Under the pieces are notes generated by a model. It did not search any database. It worked only from the letters and a program-made list of their open reading frames with translations, and was not told the origin of the DNA. A stretch of 64,000 nt of DNA from Epiperipatus broadwayi (Eukaryota > Onychophora > Udeonychophora > Euonychophora > Peripatidae): positions 2,922,572 through 2,986,571 of the forward strand of contig JAQFVV010006238.1 of NCBI GenBank assembly GCA_028023455.1, read 5' to 3'. Numbering within the stretch: position 1 is the first letter of the stretch; the number at the start of each line of letters is the position of its first letter. A program made the position numbers and the translations under genes. This document shows positions 47,800 to 59,309 of this stretch, one piece after another.

Positions 47800-48190
47800 T
47801 CTGCAAATTATTTGGACAGAACTGGATTTACATAAGTGGCCTGTAGCTGCTTAGTGGTCCCAGAAGATTGATGTTCCTTCATTTTTATTTTTACTCTATT
47901 ATATGCATACCTGTGTTGGTAAACTCTTGTATAGATGTTAGCCTGAGTCTCACCATAATAAGATGCTTTGCAGCCTAATTGAGGGCATCTTATTTTATAG
48001 ACCACATGAGGGGCTTTATCTTTTTCTATTTTATCCTTGGAATTATTTATTAGTCGGTTAGTGTTGGAAGGTGTTCTGAAGCTAAATTTAAAATCGTTAG
48101 TCGATTTTTTAACAATTTTCAAAGTTACATTTGGTATAAAAAGAATTATTAAGTATTTTTTATTGTCTTTAAGCTGTTTATTTTGAGTTT
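47800..48190 (-). pseudogene. Penelope-like element GIY-YIG domain remnant
   Basis: The minus frame reads NTNRLINNSKDKIEKDKAPH, then VVYKIRCPQLGCKASYYGET and IYTRVYQHRYAYN. VYKI..C...C...YYGET..I..R..QH is the GIY-YIG endonuclease block that follows the RT in Penelope-like elements, with the Cys pair typical of the animal types. The frame opens upstream of the Met at 48122 (LKDNKKYLIILFIPNVTLKIV), so that Met is not a start. It ends at a stop at 47808. No RT was found next to it, so it is a fragment. Confidence 0.78.
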
Positions 48191-48423
48191 TCTATAAAAT
48201 GTTTTTATTCTCTGATTGATAGTACTGGGTTTAAAGCCTTAATTGGTCATTTCCTTTATATATTTAATATTTAGAACAATTATTATTTTCGGATTAAACA
48301 AATATAAAAGACATGAATTGTAAGCTTAATGCCAGTAGGTATTGTATATATATATATAAGAAATAATCCCAGTGCGTTCAACTAGATGAAAATTCAAATA
48401 TGAAAATAATAAATCACCTACAC

Positions 48424-50945
48424 CAGTGATGGCGAATCTTTTTACGTGCGCGTGTCAAAAATTTCCAAAAAATATTTATTGAATGATTGGCTTGTCATAC
48501 AATTATTAAATCAAAATATAAGCAACTTAATTATTGCAGTTTTTTAAAAGTGTATAAAACAAAATAATAGTAATAACAATAATAACTAAACAAACTTTCT
48601 AAATAAGCTAAATATAAGTGAATGATATTTATTTAGAAGAGCACAAGTTGAATGAAATGTAATAGAAAAAAAAATAATAATAATTAAAACAAAATTTTGG
48701 AAATTAATATATAAAATCAACAGTAATAGATATTATTTAATGAGATTTTTGCTGTTATACATTGGATGACAAATGTTTTATATCTGGTTCATATTTTGTT
48801 ATTTTTAATAATGGACATGCTGAACTAAATTCATGTCATTCTATTTCTCGAACTGTCTTCAATTAATTTTATTTCTGAAAACAATGATTCACATGCATAT
48901 GTAAAGAAGAAAATTGATAATATAGCAGTCGCGAATTTTTTTAAATAATTAAATATTTCAGGCATAACATTCCAGGCAGTCAGTAGTTCCTCTTCAGCAT
49001 TCTTCTTACATATGCCCAATAATCAATCATTTTCCATCGTTTCTAACTCATTTCTCAAATCAACAAATTTCTGTTTCCATATAGAATTGGATTAAAAATC
49101 AACTGATTGCATTTTATATCTTCCAAATTAAACCACTCAAAAATTTCTAATTTGAAACTATCCATTGATATAAAATAAATTTTGATGTTTCTGAAAATTG
49201 TCTGAACTGTGTAAATCTTAAAGAAAATTCATCAATCATAAGTTGAATAACAGTATAAAACTTTTGCATCAATTTTATTTGATCTGGCTTCTGATGAGAT
49301 TCTAAATCAGTCAAGAACTTTTTTATATTTGGAAAATATTTGAAGATGTAAGAAATAACATCAGGATTGAAAATTTGTAATTTAACTTCAAATACTTTGA
49401 CCAAGTCAAACATGACAACAATTGTCTTATTATAATCTTGCAGTTTTACATTTAATTCATTTAACTGTGAACTCATTTCAGTAAAAAAAAAAACATTAAT
49501 TTCAAAAGCCATTCAACATCCATTAATTCAATATAATTTTCAATGATTTTCTCATTAGTAAAAATAGGTTAATTTCATCTAAACATTCAATGAATCTTTG
49601 AAGAACTTTTCCTCAACTTAACCATCAGACATTGTTGTTCATAAGTAAACCATTGTTTACTAAATTCACCTCACTCAATAAATGTAAAAATTTTCATTTA
49701 TTTAGGGCTTGTGTAGATACAAAATTGCCTAATTTAGTCACAACATTTATAACATCATAATAAAGCTGGCCTTTGTGCATAAAACCTGCTCATGTATAAT
49801 GCAATGAAAACCCAAAATTGAATGTCCAATATGGTTGATAAATAAACTGAAAAAACCATTTTCTTTTTCAGTCATACTTCAAGCAGAATCTGTAATTATG
49901 GATACAATTTTGGCCTATTTCATTTTCAGGAAGTACATTTGAAATTTCGTTCCAAATATCTATTCCTTTTCTTGTTACTTATGAGGTTAAACTGATCAAT
50001 TCTTCTTTGATATTATTCCCAACACATTTGTACTTACAACAAGGCATTGAGAGAAATTAAACTAAAAGATTTTATATCTTTTTTTGTTGGTAAGTTATGT
50101 TCTTAGTCATTTATAGGATTCTTTCTTTAACTGTATTTCTAGCCAATGGTAAATCTTTTATTCTCTGAATAATTTTTGCTTTGTTTTCAAAATCTTAAAA
50201 AAGAACTGGTGCACATTTCATCCAAGATTCTTTCATATATTCTCCATCATTAAAAGGTTTTCTGTGTTTAACAATTACATTTGAAATAAAAAACCTAGCA
50301 GCAGTTATATTTGAACAACTTTAGATAAATTTCATAATAGATGCTGATTGAATAATTATATTTGTAAATGCTTGGGCAATACATTCTTTTTGTTCATCTT
50401 TACTTTTTTCAAAGAGTGATTTATTATTGATATCATAATGCTGTTTTACCAATGATGTTCCCAATACAACTGTTCCAGAACATATGACACATAGTGCCTT
50501 GGTGGCTTTATAAATCAATCCAAATTCATAAGTCCATCAGTTTTGAAATTCTCTATTGCATGACAATTTTTGTTTTTTATTATCTCTAGCCACATTAATA
50601 TAATGGTAACAAATTTATTTAAAAGTAAATTTAATGAGCTTTAATAATTTTATAAATCAAAGATTTATTATATGTTAAAAAATATTATTATCTTTACATT
50701 TCACCTTTACAGCAAAACTTCAAGCAAAAAAAAACCAACGTTGTTTGATGGCGTTGATTATGCATTTATTGCATCTAATCAGACTTCAATTTACAGTAAA
50801 TTTTTATTAGTACAGATTTTAGCAACAAAAAAAAATATTAAAAAATTTAAAGCATAGAAAATTATAATATGTAAATAGTTCAAGTGCCAGTAAAAAATTC
50901 GAACGTGCCATCCCTGATACATGTGCCATAGGTCCGCCACTACTG
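48424..50945 (-). mobile_element. hAT transposon, 2.5 kb, with decayed transposase
   Basis: The ends are CAGTGATGGCGAATCTTTTT (left) and, reverse complemented on the right, CAGTAGTGGCGGACCTATGG, a hAT-type terminal inverted repeat that also continues with GTGCC/GTGCG-like bases. The 8 bp flanks ACCTACAC (48416-48423) and ACCTATGA (50946-50953) agree at 5 of 8. The transposase reads on the minus strand between. Length and structure are normal for an autonomous hAT that has since mutated. Confidence 0.8.
48831..50518 (-). pseudogene. hAT transposase (ZBED5/FAM200-like), broken
   Basis: From the 5' end on minus: KATKALCVICSGTVV..LVKQHYDI (50518 on) is a degraded BED zinc finger with the Cys pair and one His; the second His position reads Asn. 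The middle piece at 49147-49512 has SSQLNELNVKLQDYNKTIVV and FEVKLQIF..FKYFPNIKKFL, as in the ZBED5/FAM200 type of hAT-derived proteins. The C-terminal FTYACESLFSEIKLIEDSSR NRMT (48831-48905) is the hAT dimerisation region. Stops separate these pieces, so no working transposase is made. Similar genes have been domesticated in vertebrates, but the breaks and the terminal repeats argue for a dead transposon. Confidence 0.8.
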
Positions 50946-51309
50946 ACCTATGAACATTAAGTTTTCTCTGCTATGATCCCTGTGAATTAACTATAAAAGT
51001 CTGAATCTCAAGAAGCCAGTCCAAAAGATCTCTTTTGAACTATATGTTGCAATGCTATTAAATATTGAAATATGAATTAATTTAAACAAAGAGCATTTAA
51101 ATTAACAAAGATCTTAAATTGCTCATAAAGGAACATGTTTAATATACAAAAATGACTAATTATTAATCATTTTAATCTTCATAATTTCCCAACATAGATA
51201 TATAAGAAATAATCCCAGGGCATATGCTAAGTGAAAAAATTCAAATATAAAAGTGACAAATCACAGATAGGATAGATAATGGTTATTTAACTTAATATAT
51301 ATATAGAAA

Positions 51310-52340
51310 ATTTATCACAGACTAATTGAATTCTGATATCTCTTTTGGAACTTGAGTTTCAAACAACAGATCCATATTCCAAAATAGGTAGACCCAAAGA
51401 GAGAAACAGTTTATGCTTTGCAGAGTTCATAAATTGTCTATCATGCATTAAAATTACACCCATAATTTTAAATGCATTATTTACCATAGTTTACAATGTG
51501 ATGGTGAAATGACCCGCAAAAAGCTTTCTGGACAGCAACAAATTTATTTTATGGTCTTCAATATAATGACAGTTTAAGATTTCAGATTTTTTGGGAAAAG
51601 AAACAGTTAAACATTTATCTAAGTTAATATCTATCTTATTATTTTTACACCATTTCACAAAATTGTTAATATATTTTCTGTAAAAGTATGCAGTCAGTAA
51701 TTGAGTTAATATTCCTAAATATTTTACAATCATCTGTATAACACAAAAATTGTGACAATTCCAATTTTTCTCCTAAATCATCGAACTAAATGTTGAATAA
51801 TAATGGTGCAAGGATACTGTCTTGTGGTACTCCTATATTATGACAATATGGATTAGAAAACTTCTTATTAAATTTTACATAAGCCATTATTTCCCTAATA
51901 AAAAATTCAACCCGTATAATCAAATTAAAAGAAAAACCTAATTTGTATATTTTAGGAAGCAATATAGAATAATCCACTTTATCAAGTACTTTGGCTAGAT
52001 CAAAATAGATGACATTTAGATGCCATTGATTCTCAAAGGCATTAGCAATATGATCAGTTATTTTTAGAAGATTAGTTTTAGTTGAGCTATTAGATAAAAA
52101 AAAACATATTGCACAGGAGTTAAAACCTTATTTGTGTCATCAATATTTTTTTATAAATACACCTTACAAATATGCATGCAATTGTATGAAACACTGAAAT
52201 AGGTCTGTAATTTTTAACATTATCTCTTGAACTATTCTTTAAAATAGGTATAACTTTCACAAGTTTAAGGGTGTTGGGAAAAATACAATTTTTAATGGAA
52301 CAATTAAGTATGTAACACAGGGAAATAACAATATATTCCA
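51310..52340 (-). pseudogene. Jockey/CR1-like LINE reverse transcriptase, decayed
   Basis: On the minus strand: LKLVKVIPILKN, NYRPISVFHTIACIF, NVIYFDLAKVLDKVDYSILL (first catalytic Asp; relatives have KAFDKVD), GVPQDSILAPLLFNI, then KWCKNNKIDINLDKC, PKKSEILNCHYIEDHKI and LPILEYGSVV. Order and sequence match the inverted LINE at 13.4-15.0 kb, so both are one family. At least four frame breaks occur and the YADD block is destroyed (near 51725-51790). It is truncated at both ends; the right end abuts a foldback repeat at 52357. Confidence 0.8.
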
Positions 52341-52356
52341 CACATCCTTTATTATA

Positions 52357-52795
52357 TAGGGAGCATACCAATATCTCAAACAAGCTCCTATTGATAAGCT
52401 GTAAGAAAAAAATATTTAAAATCTCTATTTAGAATATTCCTATCCCCAGACCAATTGTTTTTGAGCTTTTGATTTACCTCAGAGAGAAGCTAGAACATTC
52501 AAACACTAGATCCAAAATATCAACTCAAAACCCAGCACGTATTTAATACGTAACTATTGAGTAGAAAATTTGAAATTTTCAGACATAAAAATGTCTTTAA
52601 ATCCAGCTATATAACTCAAATAGCTATATGGGACAATCAAATTCAGATCTACCATATATTAATAGCCCTAGCATCACCAAAGCCTTAAAGGTAAAATTAT
52701 AATAATCAATAAGCAAGCCATATATTGGGTGACATTGCTTTTATAAGCTTGTATTTACAGATGTGTAATATAGGAAGTGTATCAATAGCTCAAAC
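52357..52795 (+). repeat. one-armed relative of the 4.7-5.2 kb foldback
   Basis: CCTATCCCCAGACC, AGAAAATTTGAAATTTTCAG, TTTAAATCCAGCTATATAAC and ACCAAAGCCTTAA blocks match 4740-4985 in order. The inverted right arm of that element is missing; the sequence instead closes with GCTTGTATTTACAGATGTGT and a restart of the arm. Confidence 0.65.
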
Positions 52796-53704
52796 AATTC
52801 AACTGAGCCAATTTTGCTATAGGCAGATTTTTTGGCTCCTACATGCACCACTATAATTTTTCTATGACCAGACTAGAACTTTAACTGTGCCAATTTTGTT
52901 ATGTCTGAGATGCTAATTCCCTATTAAGAAAACCCAAATATTTTAGCAGTAATATTAGCAAATAATATATGCAATATAAACAGAAAATACTATAAACTAA
53001 TGACTCAATATGACAAATAATTCTATCAATAGATTCAATGTGCAATATATATATACAAACATTCTATTTTTATCATAGAGATCAGAAATAAAATTTCTGT
53101 ACTAGTATTATTAAACATACTAATTACAGTAATTAATATCTGATGTATTTATATAATACTATATAATGTAGTTTATGAAAGTTATTATAAGGTTAGAGCA
53201 ATCCGTTTAATTTTCTAATCAGCTGAATAATCTTCAGAAGCCAAGATCCTGGGAAAGAATATGGCCACTACTGTTTGTTTCTTCCAAGTGGCCTTAAAAG
53301 ATGAAAAACAGAAGAGCATTTCTTGTATCTGCTACAATTTGTTTATCTTTCTGTTCTTGAGTATTTCAGTCAATGGGGTGGTTATAGACATAATAAAAAA
53401 ATCTCTCACTCTTACTTATTATAACTTATATTTAGAAAGCATTTTAAAATAAGAATAATTTATTCAAAGTCTATTTTTATCTTACTTTGAATTTAATCTC
53501 CCAAAATATTTACTCTTTAATTTATTTATTTTTAATTACATAATAACTCTTTAATTTGTTCACATAAAAATAGTAATGTGATATTTAGAGATGACAAGAT
53601 GAAAATAACAAATGCTATGGTTCGTTCTAATATTTGGAAATACTGTGCTTCTTTTTCTAGAATGTACATTTAGAAATAGTGTATCTCTATTATTATAAAG
53701 CGCT

Positions 53705-54352
53705 AAAAATTTGAAATTCTTAAATCGGAAGTGGAATTCCGATAATGCGCTATTACTTTAAATATTATAAATCTTCTCGCACTCACAAGTCAATAAGAGT
53801 TTAAAAAACTTAAGTGAATTACTTAAGTTTAGAGTGCATTTCTATATATACAACAACTTTCATTGACCATGCTAAATCACGGCTGCGAGCCTAATGTTAT
53901 AATCAAATTTTGAATCATACAAATCTAAGGATAAAGACAGTGTCTCATTTTTAACTACCCACAATCAGATGACGTACAAATGTAAATCTGAAAATTTGAA
54001 ATTCTTAAATCAGAAGTTGAATTCATATAATGCGCTATTATTTTAAATATTATTAAATTTAAATATTATTAGATTTATATTTATAAGTTGGATTAGTCGG
54101 ATCATGGATGGTTAAAAACGAGACACTGTCTTTCTCTCGCAATGGGTTAACTAGATTTGTACAATTCAAAATGTGATTATAACATCAGGCACACCATAGG
54201 TTCTGAATATTGGTGTATATATAGAAATGCACTCTAAACTTAAGTGATGGACATGGGTTTTTCAAACTCTTACTAACGTGTGAATGCATGGAGATTTATA
54301 ATATTTAAAAGTGCATTATCAGAATTTGCCTTCCGATTGAAGAATTTCAAAT
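53705..54352. repeat. large foldback repeat, ~270 bp arms
   Basis: The left arm (about 53708-53985) and right arm (about 54080-54352) are inverted copies: AAGTTTAGAGTGCATTTCTATATATA on the left and its complement on the right, and AAAGACAGTGTCTC against GAGACACTGTCTTT near the centre. The ~90 bp centre holds a direct repeat of the left-arm start (AAATTTGAAATTCTTAAATC at about 53708 and 53993). Non-coding; no target duplication seen. Confidence 0.75.
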
Positions 54353-54644
54353 AGTGTACCATGAATGCAAATGAATATGCAAAATTTTAAAAGAGTGAAT
54401 TGAAAATAATATTAATAAATAATGGTGGTAAACCAACAATAAATCAAGAAACACTTTTTTGATGATTTATTAAATATATATTTAATATTTAGAGATATTT
54501 TTAGCAGTGATGCATTGTATCAATAAAGGGTTAATGATGTTAAATCTTGCCTTGCACAATGATACCATTGCTCATTCTATTAGTACCTATATTCCAACTT
54601 TAGATTCAGAGATGGAACAATTTATTCCTTGTAGTTTAGTATTA

Positions 54645-54800
54645 AGAGATTGTAAAAGACCCAGAAAAAGACCACATGTGCGAGGGATGGATTAAATAAG
54701 AAAGTGTGCATGGGTGATGTGGAGAAGAGAGGCTAGAGATTGGAGAAGATGGATAGACCTTCATCTTGCATAGAATTGATAATGGTTGATGATGATGACT
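54645..54800 (+). mobile_element. 5'-truncated RTE 3' end
   Basis: GATTGTAAAAGACCCAGAAA, GACCACATGTGCGAGGGATG and ATTGATAATGGTTGATGATG match the end of the intact RTE ORF and its GAT tail. A stop in DEIRK marks decay. About 155 bp. Confidence 0.8.
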
Positions 54801-54806
54801 ATTAAA

Positions 54807-57060
54807 ATATAATTTTTTTCTTGAAGACTTTAATGCATGTGAATACAAATAATAAACTTTGGCCAAAAGTTATTGGAAAAAATGGTACTGATGCTGTAAA
54901 TCCTTACAAATAATAAACTTTGATATTGATGCTGTAAATTCAAATGGTTTGCCTATCTAAAACATTTTGTTTAGGTAGAAAAACTATTATAAAAGAAATA
55001 TGGATGCACCCATGATCGAAATAATGGTATTTAATAGATTACATTAAGATTAGGAACCAGAATATAAGCAAAATTCATATTACATGAGTTGTTAGATAGA
55101 CCATAGCTTATTATACTCCAAGATCAAAATGATGGCTGCATTAAAGAATAGATACAATTTCAATCATATTCACAAAATATTGACGTTCATTCTTTAGAAG
55201 AATCTGTTATATATACTTAATTTCAGCAGCTATTAAATGCTAAAATTGTTAATTTAAAACTTCAACACTGTCACATTACTAAAGCATAGAATTCTCTTCA
55301 GGAGTGTATTATGGATACAAATAAATCTATTCCTGAACTCACTAAAATATGACTGACTTTCTGACAATAATCTTATATTTAATGATTTGTTTGAAATTAA
55401 ATATATGGAATTTTTGCTTAGCTAAATAATAAATTAAATGTGAAAGTCATAAATAATATAGTGATCTGAAGGAAGAATTTCATTGATTAACAAAATGCAT
55501 AACAATGTTTGGTGAATTAGAACTGCAAAGAAGATATATACATTCACTACTCTTGGTCATTGTATCTTTTTTTTGATGCATTGGATGCAACATATGGACT
55601 TTATATATGATATCCAATCTTATTAAATCCAGAAATGGCATTTTCTTCTTACAATGATATTTTAAACAATTGGAAGAAATATTTTGAGTGTCTTTTGAAT
55701 AATGATAAAAGAATTGAGATAACTATTAATGATATATCTATTTTATGTTATTTTATCTATTCATTTAGATTTGGACAAAGGTATCTAGCTTAATGAAGTC
55801 AAAACAGTTCTTTACAATTTTAAAATCGAGAGACTGCAGGCCCTGATGAAATACCTGGAAAAGTTTTAAAATATAGTGGTGAATGAAAATATGAACTCAC
55901 AAAGTTATGCTATTTTATCCTAAGGATGATTGTTTCTATTTTTAAAAACAAAAAGAATAGACAAGATTGCAGTAATCATTGTGAAATATCTCTATTATTC
56001 ACTATAGGAAAAATACTTTCAAGGATTTTGTTGAATAGATTGTTGATAGTCATAAATAAATGATTATCAGAGACTTGGTGCAGTTTTAGAGAATCAAAGA
56101 GCACCATAACATGTTTTTATTGCCAAATAAATATAAGTAATAATGCAAAATAAGCTTATTTTGTGAGCTCTATAGATAACATTTGTAAACACAAGCTTAT
56201 TAAATTAAGTCATGTGACATCTGACTTGATTTTTTGGTAAGAGTTAATTATATATTGCTTTTATTGACTTGGTCAAATCATATCATTCAGTTAATAGGAT
56301 AAGTTCTACAAAATTATTTGAAATTAGTTGATTGTTCACAGAAATGTATTCATATACAGCTTTTACAAGGTGAAATAAAAGAAAGTGTTATTACTATACA
56401 TGGAAAATCTGAAGTGTATGGAATGAAAACAAGGATTAAGTAAGATGTGTATTTGTTCCGACATTGTTGTCAATTTTTATGATAGTGATCATTGGTATTG
56501 TTTATAGGCAACTTCATAAAACAGGAATGAAGATATAATATAAGTTTGATGGGAAAATTTTTAATTTGAATTGATCAAAAGTAAGACCAAGAATTTCAAC
56601 TTCTTGGATTCTGGATTTACAGTATGCTTAGGACTGTTATACTTTTGCCAATTCCAAAGATGATTAACTTTGGTTTATTAGTTAATGTTCATAAAACTTC
56701 AGTTTTTTATCAGCCAGTGATGGGAAAAAGTCTTCGGAAACTTTTTTGTGGATGGTTATCAACTTGAGAATATAAATCAGTTTAAATACCTTGTTAATCT
56801 TATAAATACAAAACTGGACATAAATGTTGAGGTATAACACAGACACCAATATGAGGCAGCTTTTAATATGTTACAAAATAGGGTATCTCATCATAGAGAA
56901 AATACCTAACTGTAACTAAATAAACTCTATATAAAGCTATTATTTTACCTAATTTATTCTATGGGGGTGAACTTGAGCATTCTATCAATGCCATATAAAG
57001 GCATTAGAAAAGTTTAATTTGAAGATACTCTTAACATTTTAAAAATATAACAACACAAGT
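54807..57060 (+). pseudogene. decayed LINE endonuclease/RT, same family as 41.7-44.3 kb
   Basis: Plus-strand pieces in several frames: EDFNACEY and NKLWPKVIGKNGTDAVN (end of the EEP), WMHP, then RT: AGPDEIPGKVLKYSGE (55840s), SNHCEISLLFTIGKILSRIL LNRLL (55970-56045), WCSFRESKST, AFIDLVKSYHSVNR (56260s), PTLLSIFMIVIIG, ISTSWILDLQYA (56600s), YQPVMGKSL and KAIILPNLFYGGELEHS (56930s). Matching domains in the same order identify it as the family of the 41.7 kb relic. The 5' EEP start is missing. Stops and frameshifts are dense, so it is long dead. Confidence 0.75.
56148..56236 (-). mobile_element. MITE terminal fragment inside the LINE relic
   Basis: TTGTGAGCTCTATAGATAAC to AAGTCATGTGACATCTGACT is the reverse complement of the left end of the 24.0 kb element. 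It separates the GFRxSKST and AFIDL blocks of the RT, so it inserted into or replaced RT sequence. Confidence 0.55.
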
Positions 57061-57307
57061 GTAATATAAATCACTATAATGACACGATCATAATATAAAT
57101 CACTATGATGACACAATCGTAATATAAATCACTATGTTCTTCAGCATGATGGATAGAATACTATAGAGTCCACTATTGTAAAATCATATCTTCATTGGAT
57201 TGATATGATTTTTTAATTTTATTTCATTGTTAAAGACTTTAATAATAATCTAAAAATAGTACATATTTTTTCTCACTTTCATTATTTATTCATACTTTCG
57301 CATGAAC

Positions 57308-57600
57308 CTCAACTATTCATGCTATCTCATACTGCTGATACATTTGATCACACACATGTTGAAAAGATAAATAATCACCAATAAACATATTTCATGTTAA
57401 ACCAGCACTCGTCAATTGGTCCAGATTATCGACGCTGGTTTAGCACAAAATATGTATATTAGTGATTATTTATCTTTTCGGCATGTGTGTGATCAAGTGT
57501 GTCAGCAGTATGACATAATGTGAATAGTTGAGGGTCATATAAAAGACTGAGTTCAAGTCCCTTATATATTACATATTGGAGTGCAGGTATGGAAAAGCCT
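57308..57600. repeat. head-to-head palindrome of the ~500 bp repeat family
   Basis: 57308-57410 and 57433-57532 are inverted copies (GAAAAGATAAATAATCACCA on the left; TGATTATTTATCTTTTCGG on the right), with a ~22 bp centre. Both are the ATAAATAATCACCA..CTGGTTTAGCA part of the tandem-repeat unit seen at 8.5 and 20.2 kb. Arms are about 85% identical by eye. Confidence 0.7.
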
Positions 57601-57619
57601 GTACTGTAGAAAAAAATCA

Positions 57620-58930
57620 TATATTATTTATTCATGTAAATATTAAATTCAATTTTACTATTTTGTTTACGTTCTATATACATTTTGTAATTGTCATTCA
57701 TCACAACTGTTAAATTCTATTTAACAGAGCAAAATTTAGATTTCTCTTATCATTATTATTATTATTATTATGTATGTGACACTTGAAACTTTAAGGCATA
57801 ATTATTGAGAATTTATATTTTCAAAATTGATATGAATTTTTAAGTACTCATTGACTTTGAGTTCAGATGAAAAGATATAAATTAATAAACATTAATTAAT
57901 TGCACTGAGACAGATTTTGGCAAAATAATCATGGAAAACAACTGTCATGTAGCTGGATAGATTTGTTGGGAGATGCAAAACCAAGTCTTAGTTAGAGTCA
58001 AATTAAATCTTTCTGAATCTTTGAGGTTGTCTCAGGTTGGCAGGGAAAGTTGCTATAATATCTCTTGTGATTAAGAAATTGAAATCCATTCACTGTACAC
58101 ACATACAAAAGATCATACATTTGAGCTAAATTGGGAGATAGTATGATTCTTGGCATGGATAGAAATCCCAAGCTTAAAAGTGAAGAACAAAATAACAATT
58201 TACAAAATAACTGGTCCACTTTATTATCAGTTTGTTTTGCAATCTTAATTTTTGTGAAAGATTTAATCTATATTTATTACTGTTATATAGTTAGCTTAAT
58301 AAAGCAGTTGTTAAGTTTAAATATGGTCTGTTTTTATTCAGTTTTGATTCTTGCCTTAAGAAATGATAAGATAATTACTACAAAAGTCTAAGTTTGTATA
58401 ATATATTTAAAGTTTTTTCCTAGGAGAGTTAGAAATCTGATCTAAACAATAGAAGCTTAATAAAACCTGGAGTAGATTTGGATCTAAATCTGCAGATAAC
58501 CCACTCTACTACAGCAATGGTACTCAAAATCACTATAAATAGAAATATATAAAAGTTATCTTTGACAGATCAGATATTTTCTCTACATTTGTTTTATTGA
58601 GGCATGATGATGACTAAGAAATATAATAAGTGCTTTGTAAAGTCTAACAAGTTATTTAAGTTTTAAAATTATCTGCTTGAATCATCATCACAAGTGAGGA
58701 TGATATTGATAATCTGTACATTTAATATTGGATCAGTGACAGGGAATGCACCATTGTGCATAGAAATAAACATTATTTATATTATTTGTTATCATTTAAT
58801 GGTCTCTATTCATTTGTACTATTATGAATGAAGTGTCAATGTGTGATTATGTATGAGTGCTATTCTTACATGTGTCTATAATTTACTTGCTCAACTTTTG
58901 TCTTCTCAAATCCTCTATACCATTGCAATA
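57620..58930. other. no gene recognised
   Basis: Contains a short (ATT)n at about 57751-57770. The overlapping frames at 57998-58391 on both strands have no recognisable domain. Confidence 0.4.
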
Positions 58931-58934
58931 TATA

Positions 58935-59125
58935 TAAACTGGATTCCAAGAGATTGTAAAAGACCCAGAAGGAGACCACATGTAAGATGGATGGATGAAA
59001 TAAGAAAATGTGTAGGGGTGATGTGGAGAAGAGAAGCTAAAAATCGGAGAAGATGGATTAAACTTGGAGAGACCTTCATCCTGCAGTGGATTGATAATGG
59101 TTGATAATGATGATGATGATATATA
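58935..59125 (+). mobile_element. 5'-truncated RTE 3' end, little diverged
   Basis: In frame it reads NWIPRDCKRPRRRPHVRWMD and continues to ILQWIDNG and the stop, close to the last 54 residues of the intact RTE, then (GAT)n and (TA)n. The frame is unbroken from 58853, so this is among the youngest RTE fragments. It is not a gene. Confidence 0.88.
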
Positions 59126-59202
59126 TATATAATATTAATTTCCCCCTTCATTTGCATTTGTAATTCATATTTGCATATGTTTGTTTATCTACAAGACAAT
59201 TT

Positions 59203-59304
59203 GGTTTCTTTCTTTTTTATAACCTTTAAGTTGGGTGAACTTTTGGTGAAGCTGAACTTCACTGAAATTACACTCAGTTTTAGGTTATAAAGAAGAAAGG
59301 AACC
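59203..59304. repeat. short inverted repeat, 23 bp arms
   Basis: GGTTTCTTTCTTTTTTATAACCT faces AGGTTATAAAGAAGAAAGGAACC around a ~56 bp centre. Confidence 0.6.
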
Positions 59305-59309
59305 ACTTT

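Noticed and set aside
58131-58391. 86-residue plus frame with a hydrophobic C-terminal half
   Set aside because: Overlaps another frame on the other strand, has no recognisable signature, and hydrophobic residues are expected from AT-rich codons.
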